Shown here: piece by piece, positions 13,894 to 21,839 of the stretch
How positions within the stretch are numbered: the stretch's first letter is position 1
Layout: the number at the start of each line of letters is the position of its first letter
Source of the DNA: Anaerolineales bacterium UBA3071
Lineage (GTDB): Bacteria; Chloroflexota; Anaerolineae; UBA3071
Direction: 5' to 3'
Length of the DNA: 27,706 bases
NCBI GenBank assembly: GCA_002366755.1
Contig: DFBV01000084.1
Span: forward strand, 1-27,706
Made by a program: the position numbers and the translations under genes
Notes under the pieces: model-generated
What the model saw: only the letters and a program-made list of their open reading frames with translations
What the model was told of the DNA's origin: nothing
Databases searched by the model: none

Positions 13894-14529
13894 CTAGCGG
13901 CTGTAGTACCCGACGACTAGCTGATCCTTCAGCCGCGTGTCGATCTCATCGCGTGTGGGAATGCTCAACACCTTCCCTGACATCTGCTCCGGGTTCAGGT
14001 TGATCCATCCGGGCACCGGACGCTGGCCCAGAATCCGCGCCCTATCCTTGAAGTACACGTTGCCAAGGCTGCGGGAACGCACACGGATCTCGTCGCCAGG
14101 CTTGCACAAGAAAGACGGAATGTCAGTCTTGCGCCCGTTCACATCAAGATGGCCGTGGCAGACCAGTTGTCTGGCCTGGGCCCGCGAATCAGCGAAGCCC
14201 AAGCGATAGACGACATTGTCCAAGCGTCGCTCCAAGATGATCATGAGGTTGGCCCCGGTCAGCCCAGGACTCCTTTGAGCCTGCCTGAAATAGCGACGGA
14301 ACTGTCGCTCCATCACGCCATAGATACGACGAACCTTCTGTTTCTCCTTCAATTGCACGGAGTAGTCCGACGCCCTACGTTGCCATCGCGCCTGTGGCCC
14401 ATGCATCCCCGGCGGATAAGACCGACGCTCAAAGGCACACTTGTTCGTCATACAGCGCTCCCCCTTGAGGAAGAGCTTCTCACCTTGGCGTCGGCAAAGT
14501 CTGCAGACAGCCCCTGTGTATCGAGCCAA
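13894..14529 (-). CDS. rpsD: 30S ribosomal protein S4 (zinc-ligand form)
   Basis: The product has 211 residues and is a primary 16S rRNA-binding protein. The N terminus carries CRLC at residues 9-12 and two more cysteines in CMTNKC near 26-31, the zinc-binding form of S4. The S4 RNA-binding domain is visible as RRLDNVVYRLGFADSRAQARQ. The start is TTG at 14529, giving MARYTGAVCRLC, with AGGAGG five bases upstream. No ATG fits. S4 commonly represses its own operon by binding a leader, and a 109-base spacer separates it from rpsK. Confidence 0.97.
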   Translation of the reverse strand: MARYTGAVCRLCRRQGEKLFLKGERCMTNKCAFERRSYPPGMHGPQARWQRRASDYSVQLKEKQKVRRIYGVMERQFRRYFRQAQRSPGLTGANLMIILERRLDNVVYRLGFADSRAQARQLVCHGHLDVNGRKTDIPSFLCKPGDEIRVRSRSLGNVYFKDRARILGQRPVPGWINLNPEQMSGKVLSIPTRDEIDTRLKDQLVVGYYSR

Positions 14530-14597
14530 TGTATCCTCCTGCTCACTAAGAAGAGGTTTACGGCTGGCCGGCCTTCATCCCCCTTCGTCAAACATGG

Positions 14598-14617
14598 TAC
14601 CCTACGAACTACCCTAC
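14598..14617. repeat. TACCCTAC direct repeat in rpsK-rpsD spacer
   Basis: TACCCTAC occurs at 14598-14605 and 14610-14617, four bases apart, in the 109-base gap upstream of rpsD. On the transcribed strand this reads GTAGGGTA twice. It could be a regulator or S4 contact site, but there is no direct evidence. Confidence 0.4.
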
Positions 14618-14638
14618 AGCGGTTCTGCGCACTGACTT

Positions 14639-15037
14639 CTACACACGCCGTTTCTTTGGCGGACGGCAACCATTATGGGGAATCGGCGTGACATCGGTAA
14701 TCGAGGTTACCTTCAATCCCTCATTCAGCAGGGAGCGAATGGCAGCCTCCCGTCCCGGGCCAGGGCCTTTCACGAAGACATCTACCTCGCGCATACCTAC
14801 GCCCCTGGCCTTGCTGGCCGCCTGACGAGCCGCCCGCTGTGCCGCATAGGGAGTGCTCTTCCGACTTCCCCTGAAGCCCACCGTACCGCTGCTGCTCCAG
14901 CCCAGAGTGTTCCCTTCCGGGTCAGTGATAGTGATAATCGTATTATTGAATGTGGCGTGAACATGAGCCTGGCCGCGAGGCACTGCTCCCCGCTTCTCGC
15001 GCCGCGCCCTGCCCCGTCCTACTCTCTTTGGTGGCAT
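14639..15037 (-). CDS. rpsK: 30S ribosomal protein S11
   Basis: The product has 132 residues. AHVHATFNNTIITITDPEGN near the N terminus and the C-terminal TDVTPIPHNGCRPPKKRRV identify S11, which forms part of the platform near the mRNA exit channel. It lies between rpsM and rpsD as in other alpha operons. Confidence 0.97.
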   Translation of the reverse strand: MPPKRVGRGRARREKRGAVPRGQAHVHATFNNTIITITDPEGNTLGWSSSGTVGFRGSRKSTPYAAQRAARQAASKARGVGMREVDVFVKGPGPGREAAIRSLLNEGLKVTSITDVTPIPHNGCRPPKKRRV

Positions 15038-15073
15038 CCAGTCACTCCTCTTTGGCTATCGGCTATCCGCCAA

Positions 15074-15457
15074 CTACTTCTTGGCCCGTGCGCGGCGGCG
15101 GCCTGGCACGGTCCTGCGCTGCCCTCGCTTGGTGCGGGCATTCGTCCGTGTGCGCTGCCCGTACACCGGCAGGTTCCTGCGATGGCGAAGCCCACGGTAG
15201 CAGCCAATTTCCTGCAACCGCTTAATGTTCATGGCGATTTCACGCCGCAGATCACCCTCTACCTGATAGTTGCGATCAATCACTTCACGCAACCGGACGG
15301 TTTCCGCCTCGGTCAAGTCGCTCACGCGACTGTTTGGGCTGATGCCTGTGATATCCAGAATCTCGCGGCTGGTCGCCCGGCCAATACCATAGATATAGGT
15401 CAGACTAACTTCCACCCTCTTGTCACGAGGCAGGTCTACGCCAGCGATACGAGCCAT
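15074..15457 (-). CDS. rpsM: 30S ribosomal protein S13
   Basis: The product has 127 residues. MARIAGVDLPRDKRVEVSLTYIYGIG at the N terminus is diagnostic (key residues A4, G5, V6, P10, K13 and the Y-I-Y-G-I-G run). GCYRGLRHRRNLPVYGQRTRTNART near the C terminus is the helix-two-turn-helix and tail that contact P-site tRNA. The gene follows rpmJ by 52 bases. Confidence 0.97.
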   Translation of the reverse strand: MARIAGVDLPRDKRVEVSLTYIYGIGRATSREILDITGISPNSRVSDLTEAETVRLREVIDRNYQVEGDLRREIAMNIKRLQEIGCYRGLRHRRNLPVYGQRTRTNARTKRGQRRTVPGRRRARAKK

Positions 15458-15509
15458 GGTCTTCCTCCTCTATACGTAACCAACGCAGCCACGACAGAGC
15501 GAATCTCCC

Positions 15510-15623
15510 CTATCCCTGACGCTGCTTATGCTTTGGGTTCTTGCAGATCACCCGCACCACCCCACGTCTTCGGATGATCTTGCAGTCGGCACAACGCTTC
15601 TTAACGGATGGTTTCACCTTCAT
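15510..15623 (-). CDS. rpmJ: 50S ribosomal protein L36 (zinc-ligand form)
   Basis: This very short gene encodes 37 residues, starting MKVKPSVKKRCADCKIIRR and ending RVICKNPKHKQRQG. The zinc ligands C11, C14, C27 and H32 are all present. The length is exactly that of typical L36. It sits between map and rpsM. The usual infA gene upstream of it is missing, because only 83 bases separate it from map. Confidence 0.96.
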   Translation of the reverse strand: MKVKPSVKKRCADCKIIRRRGVVRVICKNPKHKQRQG

Positions 15624-15706
15624 GACTAATGCTCCCTTGTTTCACGTCTTGAGACCAGCACGGGCAGCCCGCTCCAATCCGGCCTGCTCCCCCGTTCATC
15701 TCTGCA

Positions 15707-16468
15707 CTACAACCGGGTCAGGATCTCTGCTTCCCCATCCTTCGTAATGGCCAGCGTGTGTTCGAAATGCGCCGATAGTTGACGGTCTTGGGTCACCACC
15801 GTCCAGCCATCCGCCAGCAGCTCGGTTTTCCATGTGCCTACGTTGACCATGGGTTCCAGGGCAAACGTCATCCCCGAACGCAAACGACGATTGCGATTCG
15901 GATCCGCGGGATGCACATAGTGCAGTATCTGCGGCTCTTCATGCATTCGCCTACCGATGCCATGGCCTGTGTACTCTCGCACCACAGAGAATCCCCGATC
16001 CTCCACGTACCTCTGTATCGCCGCCGAGATATCGCCGAAACGGTTCCCCACTCTGGCCTGGGCTATGCCCTCGTACAACGCTCCTTCAGTCGCTTCCAAC
16101 AAGCGGCGCGCTTGCACGCCAATCTCACCTACCGCAAAAGTGCGAGCCGAATCGCCGTGATAGCCCTGGTGTATCGCTCCGACATCTATGCTGACGATGT
16201 CTCCCTGACGCAACTGGCGGCTGCTGCCCGGGATGCCGTGTACGACCTCCTCGTTGACAGATGCGCAGATGGCTGCAGGGAACCCACGATACCCCTTGAA
16301 AGAGGGCACAGCTCCCCGCCTGCGGATGAGCTCCTCGGCTAATCGGTCCAGCTCACCCGTGGTCACGCCTGGCCGCAATCGCGACTGCAGCATGTCGAAC
16401 ACTTCCGCCACGATGCGACCCGCCTCCCGCATAAGAGCCAGTTCGTGCGCTGTCTTCAGGATGATCAC
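15707..16468 (-). CDS. map: Methionine aminopeptidase, type I
   Basis: The product has 253 residues and removes the initiator methionine from new proteins. All five metal ligands of the pita-bread fold are in place: D95 (VSIDVG), D106 (HGDSART), H169 (TGHGIG), E205 (ALEPMV) and E236 (FEHT). H77 (VVHGIP), a substrate-contact histidine, is also present. The start is GTG at 16468, giving MIILKTAHELALMREAGRI. It lies 48 bases after secY, with a hairpin in between where adk is normally found. Confidence 0.97.
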   Translation of the reverse strand: MIILKTAHELALMREAGRIVAEVFDMLQSRLRPGVTTGELDRLAEELIRRRGAVPSFKGYRGFPAAICASVNEEVVHGIPGSSRQLRQGDIVSIDVGAIHQGYHGDSARTFAVGEIGVQARRLLEATEGALYEGIAQARVGNRFGDISAAIQRYVEDRGFSVVREYTGHGIGRRMHEEPQILHYVHPADPNRNRRLRSGMTFALEPMVNVGTWKTELLADGWTVVTQDRQLSAHFEHTLAITKDGEAEILTRL

Positions 16469-16482
16469 GAGTGATGTTCTGC

Positions 16483-16511
16483 CGCCAGCAGACTCGCTCG
16501 GGCTGCTGGCG
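16483..16511 (-). other. Hairpin between secY and map
   Basis: CGCCAGCAG (16483-16491) pairs with CTGCTGGCG (16503-16511) over 9 bp around an 11-base loop. There is no T-run downstream on the minus strand, so it is more likely an mRNA processing, stabilising or attenuating structure than a complete terminator. Confidence 0.55.
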
Positions 16512-16516
16512 TCCCT

Positions 16517-17830
16517 TTACTTGATGAAGCCCTCATAATGCCGCATCAGCAACTGCGCTTCCAACTGCTTCATCGTGTCCAACACCACACCAACGACGAT
16601 TAGCAGACCAGAGCTGCTGATCAACATCGCACCCGTCTGTTGCGTTCCTGCAGCGCCGCGAGTCAGCCAAGGCAAGATGGCCACCAAACCCAGGAATAGC
16701 GCACCCACGAGAGTGATGCGAGACATCACCTTGTTCAGGTACTCCTCTGTACGCTTGCCCGGCCGGATACCGGGGATGAAGCCACCCTGGCGCTGTAGTG
16801 CCTCAGGAAGGTTCTGTTGCCGGAACATGGCGTCGGTATAGAAATAAGTGAACCCAAAGACCAAGAACAGGTACAGTATCCAATAGATGTTTCCCCGCGG
16901 GTCGAATACCGTGCTCACCGTGGTACCGACACTGGCTACCCACGGGGTTGCGGAATTGACGAAGTAACTGGCGATGTTCCCTGGAAACAAGAGAAAACTC
17001 TGGGCGAAAATCAGCGGGATCATACCCGCCGAGTTGACCCGCAGGGGGATGTGCGTGCTTTGTCCACCCACTACCCGCAACCGCCCTCCTCGCAAGGCCC
17101 GCACGCGGCGGCCATATTGCACCGGAATGCGCCGCTGCCCCTCCTGCACCACCACGATGACCACCACCGTGATCACCGTCACGAGGAGGAATACGAGCAG
17201 CGCCTGTGGTCTGGAAATGAGCACTCCCCCCACGGTCTGCGGCACCCTGGACACGATGCCGGCGAAGATAATGAGCGAAATGCCGTTGCCGATACCCTGC
17301 TCGGTGATCAACTCTCCGAGCCACACAGCGAAGATCGTTCCCGCCGTGAGCGTGGTCAGTGTGGCGATTGTCGCCAGAGGATACTCCCTGAACCCGAATT
17401 TGGCCAGAATCGCCTGTCCCCCGGAGCCACGAGCCAATTGACTGGCCAGGGCATAGGCCTGCAATGCTGCCAGCGGCACGGCGGCGATGTGCGTCCACTG
17501 GTTGATCTTGTTGCGCCCTGCCTCACCCTCCTTGGACAACTCCTCCATGCGTGGGATGATGGGGGTGAGAAGCTGGAAGATGATGGTCGCCGTTATGTAG
17601 GGCCCCAACCCCATCGCCATGACCGAGAACGAGGACATAGCACCGCCGGAGAACATGTCCAGCATCCCCAGCAACTCATTGGTAGCGAAGAGATTGCGGA
17701 GCGCTTCGGCGTCCACGCCGGGAAGCGGCACGTGAGCAGCCAGGCGATAGAGCACCAGAATGCCAAAAGTGAGCAGTAGCTTGCGCCGTAGATCCGGCAG
17801 CCGAAAGGCATTACGAACAGCCTGTAACAC
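16517..17830 (-). CDS. secY: Preprotein translocase subunit SecY
   Basis: The product has 437 residues and about ten membrane helices and is the channel subunit of the Sec translocon. Recognisable parts include HVPLPGVDAEAL after helix 1, the plug-region FSGGAMSSFSVMAMGLGPYITA, GIGNGISLIIFAGIVSRVP, and the cytoplasmic loop RRIPVQYGRRV that contacts the ribosome and SecA. NSAGMIPLIFAQS and the C-terminal LEAQLLMRHYEGFIK also match. The start is GTG at 17830 with GGGAGG upstream. The gene follows rplO as in other spc operons. Confidence 0.97.
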   Translation of the reverse strand: MLQAVRNAFRLPDLRRKLLLTFGILVLYRLAAHVPLPGVDAEALRNLFATNELLGMLDMFSGGAMSSFSVMAMGLGPYITATIIFQLLTPIIPRMEELSKEGEAGRNKINQWTHIAAVPLAALQAYALASQLARGSGGQAILAKFGFREYPLATIATLTTLTAGTIFAVWLGELITEQGIGNGISLIIFAGIVSRVPQTVGGVLISRPQALLVFLLVTVITVVVIVVVQEGQRRIPVQYGRRVRALRGGRLRVVGGQSTHIPLRVNSAGMIPLIFAQSFLLFPGNIASYFVNSATPWVASVGTTVSTVFDPRGNIYWILYLFLVFGFTYFYTDAMFRQQNLPEALQRQGGFIPGIRPGKRTEEYLNKVMSRITLVGALFLGLVAILPWLTRGAAGTQQTGAMLISSSGLLIVVGVVLDTMKQLEAQLLMRHYEGFIK

Positions 17831-17903
17831 GACATATCCTCCCGACCAGTGCTTTCCAACCTTCCCGCAGGTCTAGCCTGGCTCCAATACAGTTCAGTTA
17901 GGA

Positions 17904-17939
17904 GGGAGTTGAACTCCCGACCTCGGCAGCGCAACTGCC
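17904..17939. repeat. Tandem short palindromes between rplO and secY
   Basis: GGGAGTT-G-AACTCCC (17904-17918) is followed by GGCAG-CGCAA-CTGCC (17925-17939), ending directly at the rplO stop. The first is related to the palindromic unit at 6280-6397. On the transcript they would form two adjacent small hairpins just after rplO. Confidence 0.65.
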
Positions 17940-18425
17940 TCAGAACAGCCTATCTATGCCATACTGAGACTGGCCCTTGAGCGGCAACAGCTCCACCGTA
18001 CCGCCTGCCGCTTCGATCTTGGCCCGAGCAACGGTGGAGACACGGTGAGCCTTCACGGTCAGCGGGCGGTCAATCTCCCCCTGGCCAAGGATCGCCACAG
18101 CCCGCCGAGGCGACTTGATGATACCCATCTCAGCCAAGGTCGCCGGAGAGACCTCGCTGCCAGCATCAAATCGACTCAGGCGATAGAGGTTCACCGGCTC
18201 ATGCTCCACTCGCCAGATGTTCACGAAGCCGCGCAGATAGGGCAGGCGACGCACAAGCGGCAACTGTCCACCTTCGAAGTACGGGCGGACGCCTCCACCC
18301 GAGCGAGCATTCTGCCCCTTGACGCCCCGACCAGCGGTCTTGCCCTGACCTGCCGAGATGCCGCGCCCGACCCTCTTTCTCTTCTTCTTCGCTCCCGCCG
18401 GGGGACGCAAATCGTGCAGCTTCAT
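17940..18425 (-). CDS. rplO: 50S ribosomal protein L15
   Basis: The product has 161 residues. MKLHDLRPPAGAKKKRKRVGRG and the glycine-rich GQGKTAGRGVKGQNARSGGGVRPYFEGGQLPL region are the standard L15 N-terminal extension that reaches into 23S rRNA. ATG 18425 shares its A with the preceding rpmD stop (TGATG), and GGAG is eight bases upstream, so translation is coupled. A GTG three bases earlier is less likely. Confidence 0.97.
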   Translation of the reverse strand: MKLHDLRPPAGAKKKRKRVGRGISAGQGKTAGRGVKGQNARSGGGVRPYFEGGQLPLVRRLPYLRGFVNIWRVEHEPVNLYRLSRFDAGSEVSPATLAEMGIIKSPRRAVAILGQGEIDRPLTVKAHRVSTVARAKIEAAGGTVELLPLKGQSQYGIDRLF

Positions 18426-18631
18426 CACTCTATCTCCTGAACGCTAACCAGATGTCTGACTCTGTTAACCATTCCCCGAATCGGCGGCGTGTCCGGTTGC
18501 ACCACCGTATCGCCCAAGTGATGGAAACCCAGCGCGCGAATGGTCCCCTTCTGTCTCTTGGAATAGCCAATGGCGCTCCTCACGTAGGTGAGTCTCAAGC
18601 GCTTCACCCCCCTACGCTTTCTTGGTGACAT
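18425..18631 (-). CDS. rpmD: 50S ribosomal protein L30
   Basis: The product has 68 residues starting at ATG 18631, with GGAGG seven bases upstream. The core reads RLRLTYVRSAIGYSKRQKGTIRALGFHHLGDTVVQPDTPPIRGM in outline: a beta strand, the S-x-I-G motif, then the L-G-x-x-x-x-x-D-T-P x-x-R-G-M element typical of L30. It overlaps rpsE by 20 bases and touches rplO, showing tight coupling. Confidence 0.95.
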   Translation of the reverse strand: MSPRKRRGVKRLRLTYVRSAIGYSKRQKGTIRALGFHHLGDTVVQPDTPPIRGMVNRVRHLVSVQEIE

Positions 18632-19172
18632 CAGCTTGCCTCCAGAAAGGTGATACATCCCCGACGGGTTTGCCCCTCCGCCGCGCCTCATCTGCCGGGT
18701 CCTTCAGTTCATCCAGAGCCTTCATGGTGGCCCTGACCACATTAAGGATATTGGAGCTGCCCAACGACTTGGTCAGAATGTCCTGGATACCTGCCGCCTC
18801 CACGACAGCGCGCACGCCGCCGCCAGCGACCACGCCCGTGCCCGGTGATGCAGGCTTCAGCAACACCTTGGCCGCGCTGAAACGTGTACAGACCTCGTGG
18901 GGAATCGTTGTTCCCGCGAGGGGAATGCGATGCATGTCCTTCAGGGCTCGGTCCCTGCCTTTGCTGATAGCCTCGGGCACGCCACGGGCCTTACCGATGC
19001 CCACGCCCACACTGCCCTGATTGTCCCCGACGACGACCACAACGCGAAAGTGAAAGCGCCGACCCCCCTTCTGTACCTTCGCCGTGCGAGCGATGTTCAC
19101 CACTCGTTCGTCGAACTCCGGCCCTTCCCGCTCCGCGCCTCGGCGCCGCCTGCCTCTAGATCCCGTCGCCAT
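18612..19172 (-). CDS. rpsE: 30S ribosomal protein S5
   Basis: The product has 186 residues. EFDERVVNIARTAKVQKGGRR, then VVVGDNQGSVGVGIGKARGVPEA and the C-terminal GSSNILNVVRATMKAL are diagnostic for S5, a decoding-accuracy and mRNA-helicase-site protein. AGGAGGGTTC precedes ATG 19172. The end overlaps rpmD by 20 bases. Confidence 0.97.
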   Translation of the reverse strand: MATGSRGRRRRGAEREGPEFDERVVNIARTAKVQKGGRRFHFRVVVVVGDNQGSVGVGIGKARGVPEAISKGRDRALKDMHRIPLAGTTIPHEVCTRFSAAKVLLKPASPGTGVVAGGGVRAVVEAAGIQDILTKSLGSSNILNVVRATMKALDELKDPADEARRRGKPVGDVSPFWRQADVTKKA

Positions 19173-19187
19173 GAACCCTCCTGACCG

Positions 19188-19553
19188 CTAGAACTGCAAC
19201 CCACCAGAACGGGCGCCCTCAGCCAAAGCCCGCACTCGACCATGGTAGCGGTAACCACCCCGGTCGAAAACCACCTTCACAATGCCCGCTGCTTGAGCTC
19301 GTTCGGCCACCAACTCACCCACCAACCGGGCCTGCTCAGTCTTGCTCAGTCCATTCAGGCGCGGCCGCAGATCTGGATCCAGCGTGGAGGCCGTGGCAAC
19401 CGTATGCCCTTGCTCATCGTCAATGACCTGAGCACAGACATGCTTCAGACTGCGGAAGACGTTCAGGCGTGGACGGTCAGGGGTACCGAAGACCCTCTTA
19501 CGTACACGCCGGTGGCGCCTACTGCGGGCCACCGCCCTGGTCTGTTTAGCCAT
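19188..19553 (-). CDS. rplR: 50S ribosomal protein L18
   Basis: The product has 121 residues. RPRLNVFRSLKHVCAQVIDD and the C-terminal VKVVFDRGGYRYHGRVRALAEGARSGGLQF are classic L18, which binds 5S rRNA. It is 15 bases upstream of rpsE. On its other side a 119-base spacer separates it from rplF, large for this cluster, with no recognisable gene in it. Confidence 0.97.
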   Translation of the reverse strand: MAKQTRAVARSRRHRRVRKRVFGTPDRPRLNVFRSLKHVCAQVIDDEQGHTVATASTLDPDLRPRLNGLSKTEQARLVGELVAERAQAAGIVKVVFDRGGYRYHGRVRALAEGARSGGLQF

Positions 19554-19672
19554 TGTGATCTAGTCCTCCATCCCACCAACAATCTTTGCCAAGGGCCCTG
19601 TGGTGTGGTGCTCCCTCTCCCTGTCCATGGCAGAGCAACGAACGAGGCGGCCCCCCAGGCACTGGGCAGGCA

Positions 19673-20224
19673 CTACATGACCTTGCCCGCCTTGCCCGCC
19701 TTGCGGCGCACATGCTCGCCAGCGTAGCGAACCCCCTTGCCCTTGTATGGCTCGGGCTTGCGCAGCGCCCTGATCTCTGCCGCGACTTTCCCCACCAGTT
19801 CCTTGTCAATGCCTTCCACAGTGAGAGTACGCCCATCTCCGGACGTCACGGTCAAGATAATGCCCTCGGGCGGGCGAACCTCCACTGGATGCGAAAAGCC
19901 AAGGCTAAGCACCAGCCCATTATCGCGCTGCACGGCACGGTATCCCACGCCCACGATCTGCAGTTCCTTGCGATAGCCTTCCGACACTCCGGTGACCATG
20001 TTGGCCAGCAGCGTTCGAGTCAGGCCATGAAAAGCACGATGCCTGCGCTGATCGGTGGGGCGCTTCACCAGGATCTGCTGATCCTGGACTTCTATGATCA
20101 TGTCCGGAGAGAACGTGCGGGCGAGTTCGCCCTTCGGCCCCTTCACAGTCACCCGGTTTTCTTCGCCGACATCGACAGTCACGCCTGGCGGGACATGGAT
20201 CGGCGTACGACCGATACGCGACAC
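19673..20224 (-). CDS. rplF: 50S ribosomal protein L6
   Basis: The product has 183 residues, starting at GTG 20224 with GGGAGG seven bases upstream. SRIGRTPIHVPPGV at the N terminus and KPEPYKGKGVRYAGEHVRRKAGKAGK at the C terminus identify L6, located near the sarcin-ricin loop. The order rpsH-rplF-rplR is standard. Confidence 0.97.
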   Translation of the reverse strand: MSRIGRTPIHVPPGVTVDVGEENRVTVKGPKGELARTFSPDMIIEVQDQQILVKRPTDQRRHRAFHGLTRTLLANMVTGVSEGYRKELQIVGVGYRAVQRDNGLVLSLGFSHPVEVRPPEGIILTVTSGDGRTLTVEGIDKELVGKVAAEIRALRKPEPYKGKGVRYAGEHVRRKAGKAGKVM

Positions 20225-20238
20225 AAGGATTCCTCCCG

Positions 20239-20634
20239 TTACCAGATGTAGCAGATCACCTCGCCCCCAACTCCCATGCGGCGGGCCTGGCGGTCGGTCA
20301 CGACTCCCTTGGAGGTGGACAGTATCGCCACACCCATCCCGCTTTGTACCCTGGGAATCTGTCGCCGGTTAGCGTAGATACGCCGGCCCGGCTTACTCAC
20401 CCGCTTCAGCGTTCGCAACACCGGTTGCCGCTCCTCGTCGTACTTCAAGATGATGCGCAATACCGGTTGGGGACCTCTCTTGCTGACATCGAAATGTCGG
20501 ATGAAGCCCTCTTTCTTGAAGATGCGGGCAATGGCGACCTTCATTTTCGAACTGGGCACCAGCACCTGGCGGTGCTGCGCCTCAAGTGCATTGCGGATAC
20601 GGGTCAGCATATCCGCGATGGGATCAGTCATCAT
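20239..20634 (-). CDS. rpsH: 30S ribosomal protein S8
   Basis: The product has 131 residues. TDPIADMLTRIRNA near the N terminus and the C-terminal VAILSTSKGVVTDRQARRMGVGGEVICYIW are the S8 hallmarks. S8 binds helix 21 of 16S rRNA and in E. coli represses the spc operon. Two adjacent ATG codons (20634, 20631) could start it, and the first is used here. Confidence 0.97.
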   Translation of the reverse strand: MMTDPIADMLTRIRNALEAQHRQVLVPSSKMKVAIARIFKKEGFIRHFDVSKRGPQPVLRIILKYDEERQPVLRTLKRVSKPGRRIYANRRQIPRVQSGMGVAILSTSKGVVTDRQARRMGVGGEVICYIW

Positions 20635-20656
20635 CGGTTCAATCCCTCAGCATTGT

Positions 20657-20839
20657 CTACCAACTTGATTTGACTACGCCAGGCAGACGCCCTTCCAGCG
20701 CCTCACGGCGAAAGCAGATGCGGCACAACTCGAATCGACGCATATACCCTCGCGGGCGGCCGCACATCTTGCAGCGATTGCGAACGCGTACAGGATATTT
20801 GCGACGCTTCTCACGCCAGGTCATACACTTTTTGGCCAC
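20657..20839 (-). CDS. rpsN: 30S ribosomal protein S14, type Z
   Basis: The product has 60 residues, the length of the short zinc-binding S14. Four cysteines occur as CKMC (residues 23-26) and CRIC (39-42), followed by the conserved FRREALEGRLPGVVKSSW tail. The start is GTG at 20839, directly after GGGAGGGAGT. It sits between rplE and rpsH as expected. Confidence 0.96.
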   Translation of the reverse strand: MAKKCMTWREKRRKYPVRVRNRCKMCGRPRGYMRRFELCRICFRREALEGRLPGVVKSSW

Positions 20840-20852
20840 ACTCCCTCCCTTG

Positions 20853-21395
20853 TTAGAAACGCTGAAACGGCATACCCAGCAACTGCAGAAGTCGTCGCCC
20901 CTCTTCATCCGTCTGGGCAGTGGTCACCATGGTCACTTCCATGCCCCGCACCTTGTCGATGCTATCGTAGTCGATCTCCGGCCACAGAAGTTGCTCCCGC
21001 AGGCCCAACGTGTAGTTCCCCCGTCCGTCGAACGCGTCAGGTGACACACCTCGGAAGTCACGCTGACGGGGCAAGGCCGCATTGCAAAGGCGATCCAGGA
21101 AATCGTACATCCGATTGCCCCGCAGCGTCACCTTGACGCCAATGGGATTCCCCTCACGCAGCCTGAAGGTGGCGATGGATTTCTTGGCTCGGGTGATAAT
21201 CGGCTTCTGCCCCGTGATAGTGGACACGTCTTTGGCCGCCGCATCCAGTGCTTTGACATTCTCCAACGCCTCGCCCAGTCCTACGTTGACGACAATCTTC
21301 TCCAGTCGCGGCACTTCCATCACATTGCGGTAGCCAAACTCCTGCATCAACGCAGGCACCATTTCCGTCTTGTACCGATCTTTCAACCTTGGCAT
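20853..21395 (-). CDS. rplE: 50S ribosomal protein L5
   Basis: The product has 180 residues from ATG 21395, giving MPRLKDRYKTEMVPALMQEFG. NVMEVPRLEKIVVNVGLGEA and GQKPIITRAKKSIATFRLREG are diagnostic for L5, which binds 5S rRNA and contacts P-site tRNA. A GTG nine bases upstream is an alternative start. Family alignment favours the ATG. Confidence 0.97.
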   Translation of the reverse strand: MPRLKDRYKTEMVPALMQEFGYRNVMEVPRLEKIVVNVGLGEALENVKALDAAAKDVSTITGQKPIITRAKKSIATFRLREGNPIGVKVTLRGNRMYDFLDRLCNAALPRQRDFRGVSPDAFDGRGNYTLGLREQLLWPEIDYDSIDKVRGMEVTMVTTAQTDEEGRRLLQLLGMPFQRF

Positions 21396-21437
21396 GAACT
21401 CCACTCCCCATCCCTGGGCGACAGTGTCAGGCGTGAA

Positions 21438-21794
21438 CTAGGCGTCGATCAGTTCTTCGCACTTCCTGCAGCGGCGAGACCTGGAACCGTCTGCAAAGAC
21501 ATGATAGGCCACCCGCGTGCGCTCGTTGCACTTCGGGCAGACGAGAGCCACATTGGAGATGTGCATAGGCGCTTCCCGTTCGATGATGCCAACCTGCGTG
21601 CGTACGTCGCCGGTGCGGCGCTGATGCTTCTTGACCAGATTGATGCCAGAGACGATGACACGGTCTTTGTTGGCATCCCGGCCTGGATGACGCCCGCCCC
21701 GGCGGCCGCGCAGTATGAGGTGAACGGTACCGCGTTCGCCACGGTACTCACCTCGGATCACTTCCACAGTATCGCCCTTCTTGATCCCCATCAT
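21438..21794 (-). CDS. rplX: 50S ribosomal protein L24 with zinc-ribbon-like end
   Basis: The product has 118 residues. The KOW motif appears as IKKGDTVEVIRGEYRGERGTV near the start, the usual L24 assembly-initiator region. The C-terminal part has two cysteine pairs, CPKC and CRKC, about 24 residues apart, a zinc-ribbon form absent from E. coli L24. ATG 21794 is used because GGAGGAAG lies eight bases upstream. A second ATG follows directly. Confidence 0.95.
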   Translation of the reverse strand: MMGIKKGDTVEVIRGEYRGERGTVHLILRGRRGGRHPGRDANKDRVIVSGINLVKKHQRRTGDVRTQVGIIEREAPMHISNVALVCPKCNERTRVAYHVFADGSRSRRCRKCEELIDA

Positions 21795-21839
21795 AATAGC
21801 GACTTCCTCCACCACCAGTCCGACGTTCACCACGCAGTT

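Noticed and set aside
14675..15577. Long plus-strand reading frame of 300 codons opposite rpsK, rpsM and rpmJ
   Set aside because: It is the complement of three clearly recognised ribosomal genes and its protein has no recognisable pattern.
15624..15706. infA hidden between map and rpmJ
   Set aside because: Only 83 bases are available, whereas IF1 needs about 220, and no IF1-like peptide is visible.
17895..17940. A tRNA gene on the minus strand after rplO
   Set aside because: The anticodon-like arm leaves only a five-base loop, the T-arm has a mismatch in the proper seven-base loop register, and there is no D arm or acceptor partner.
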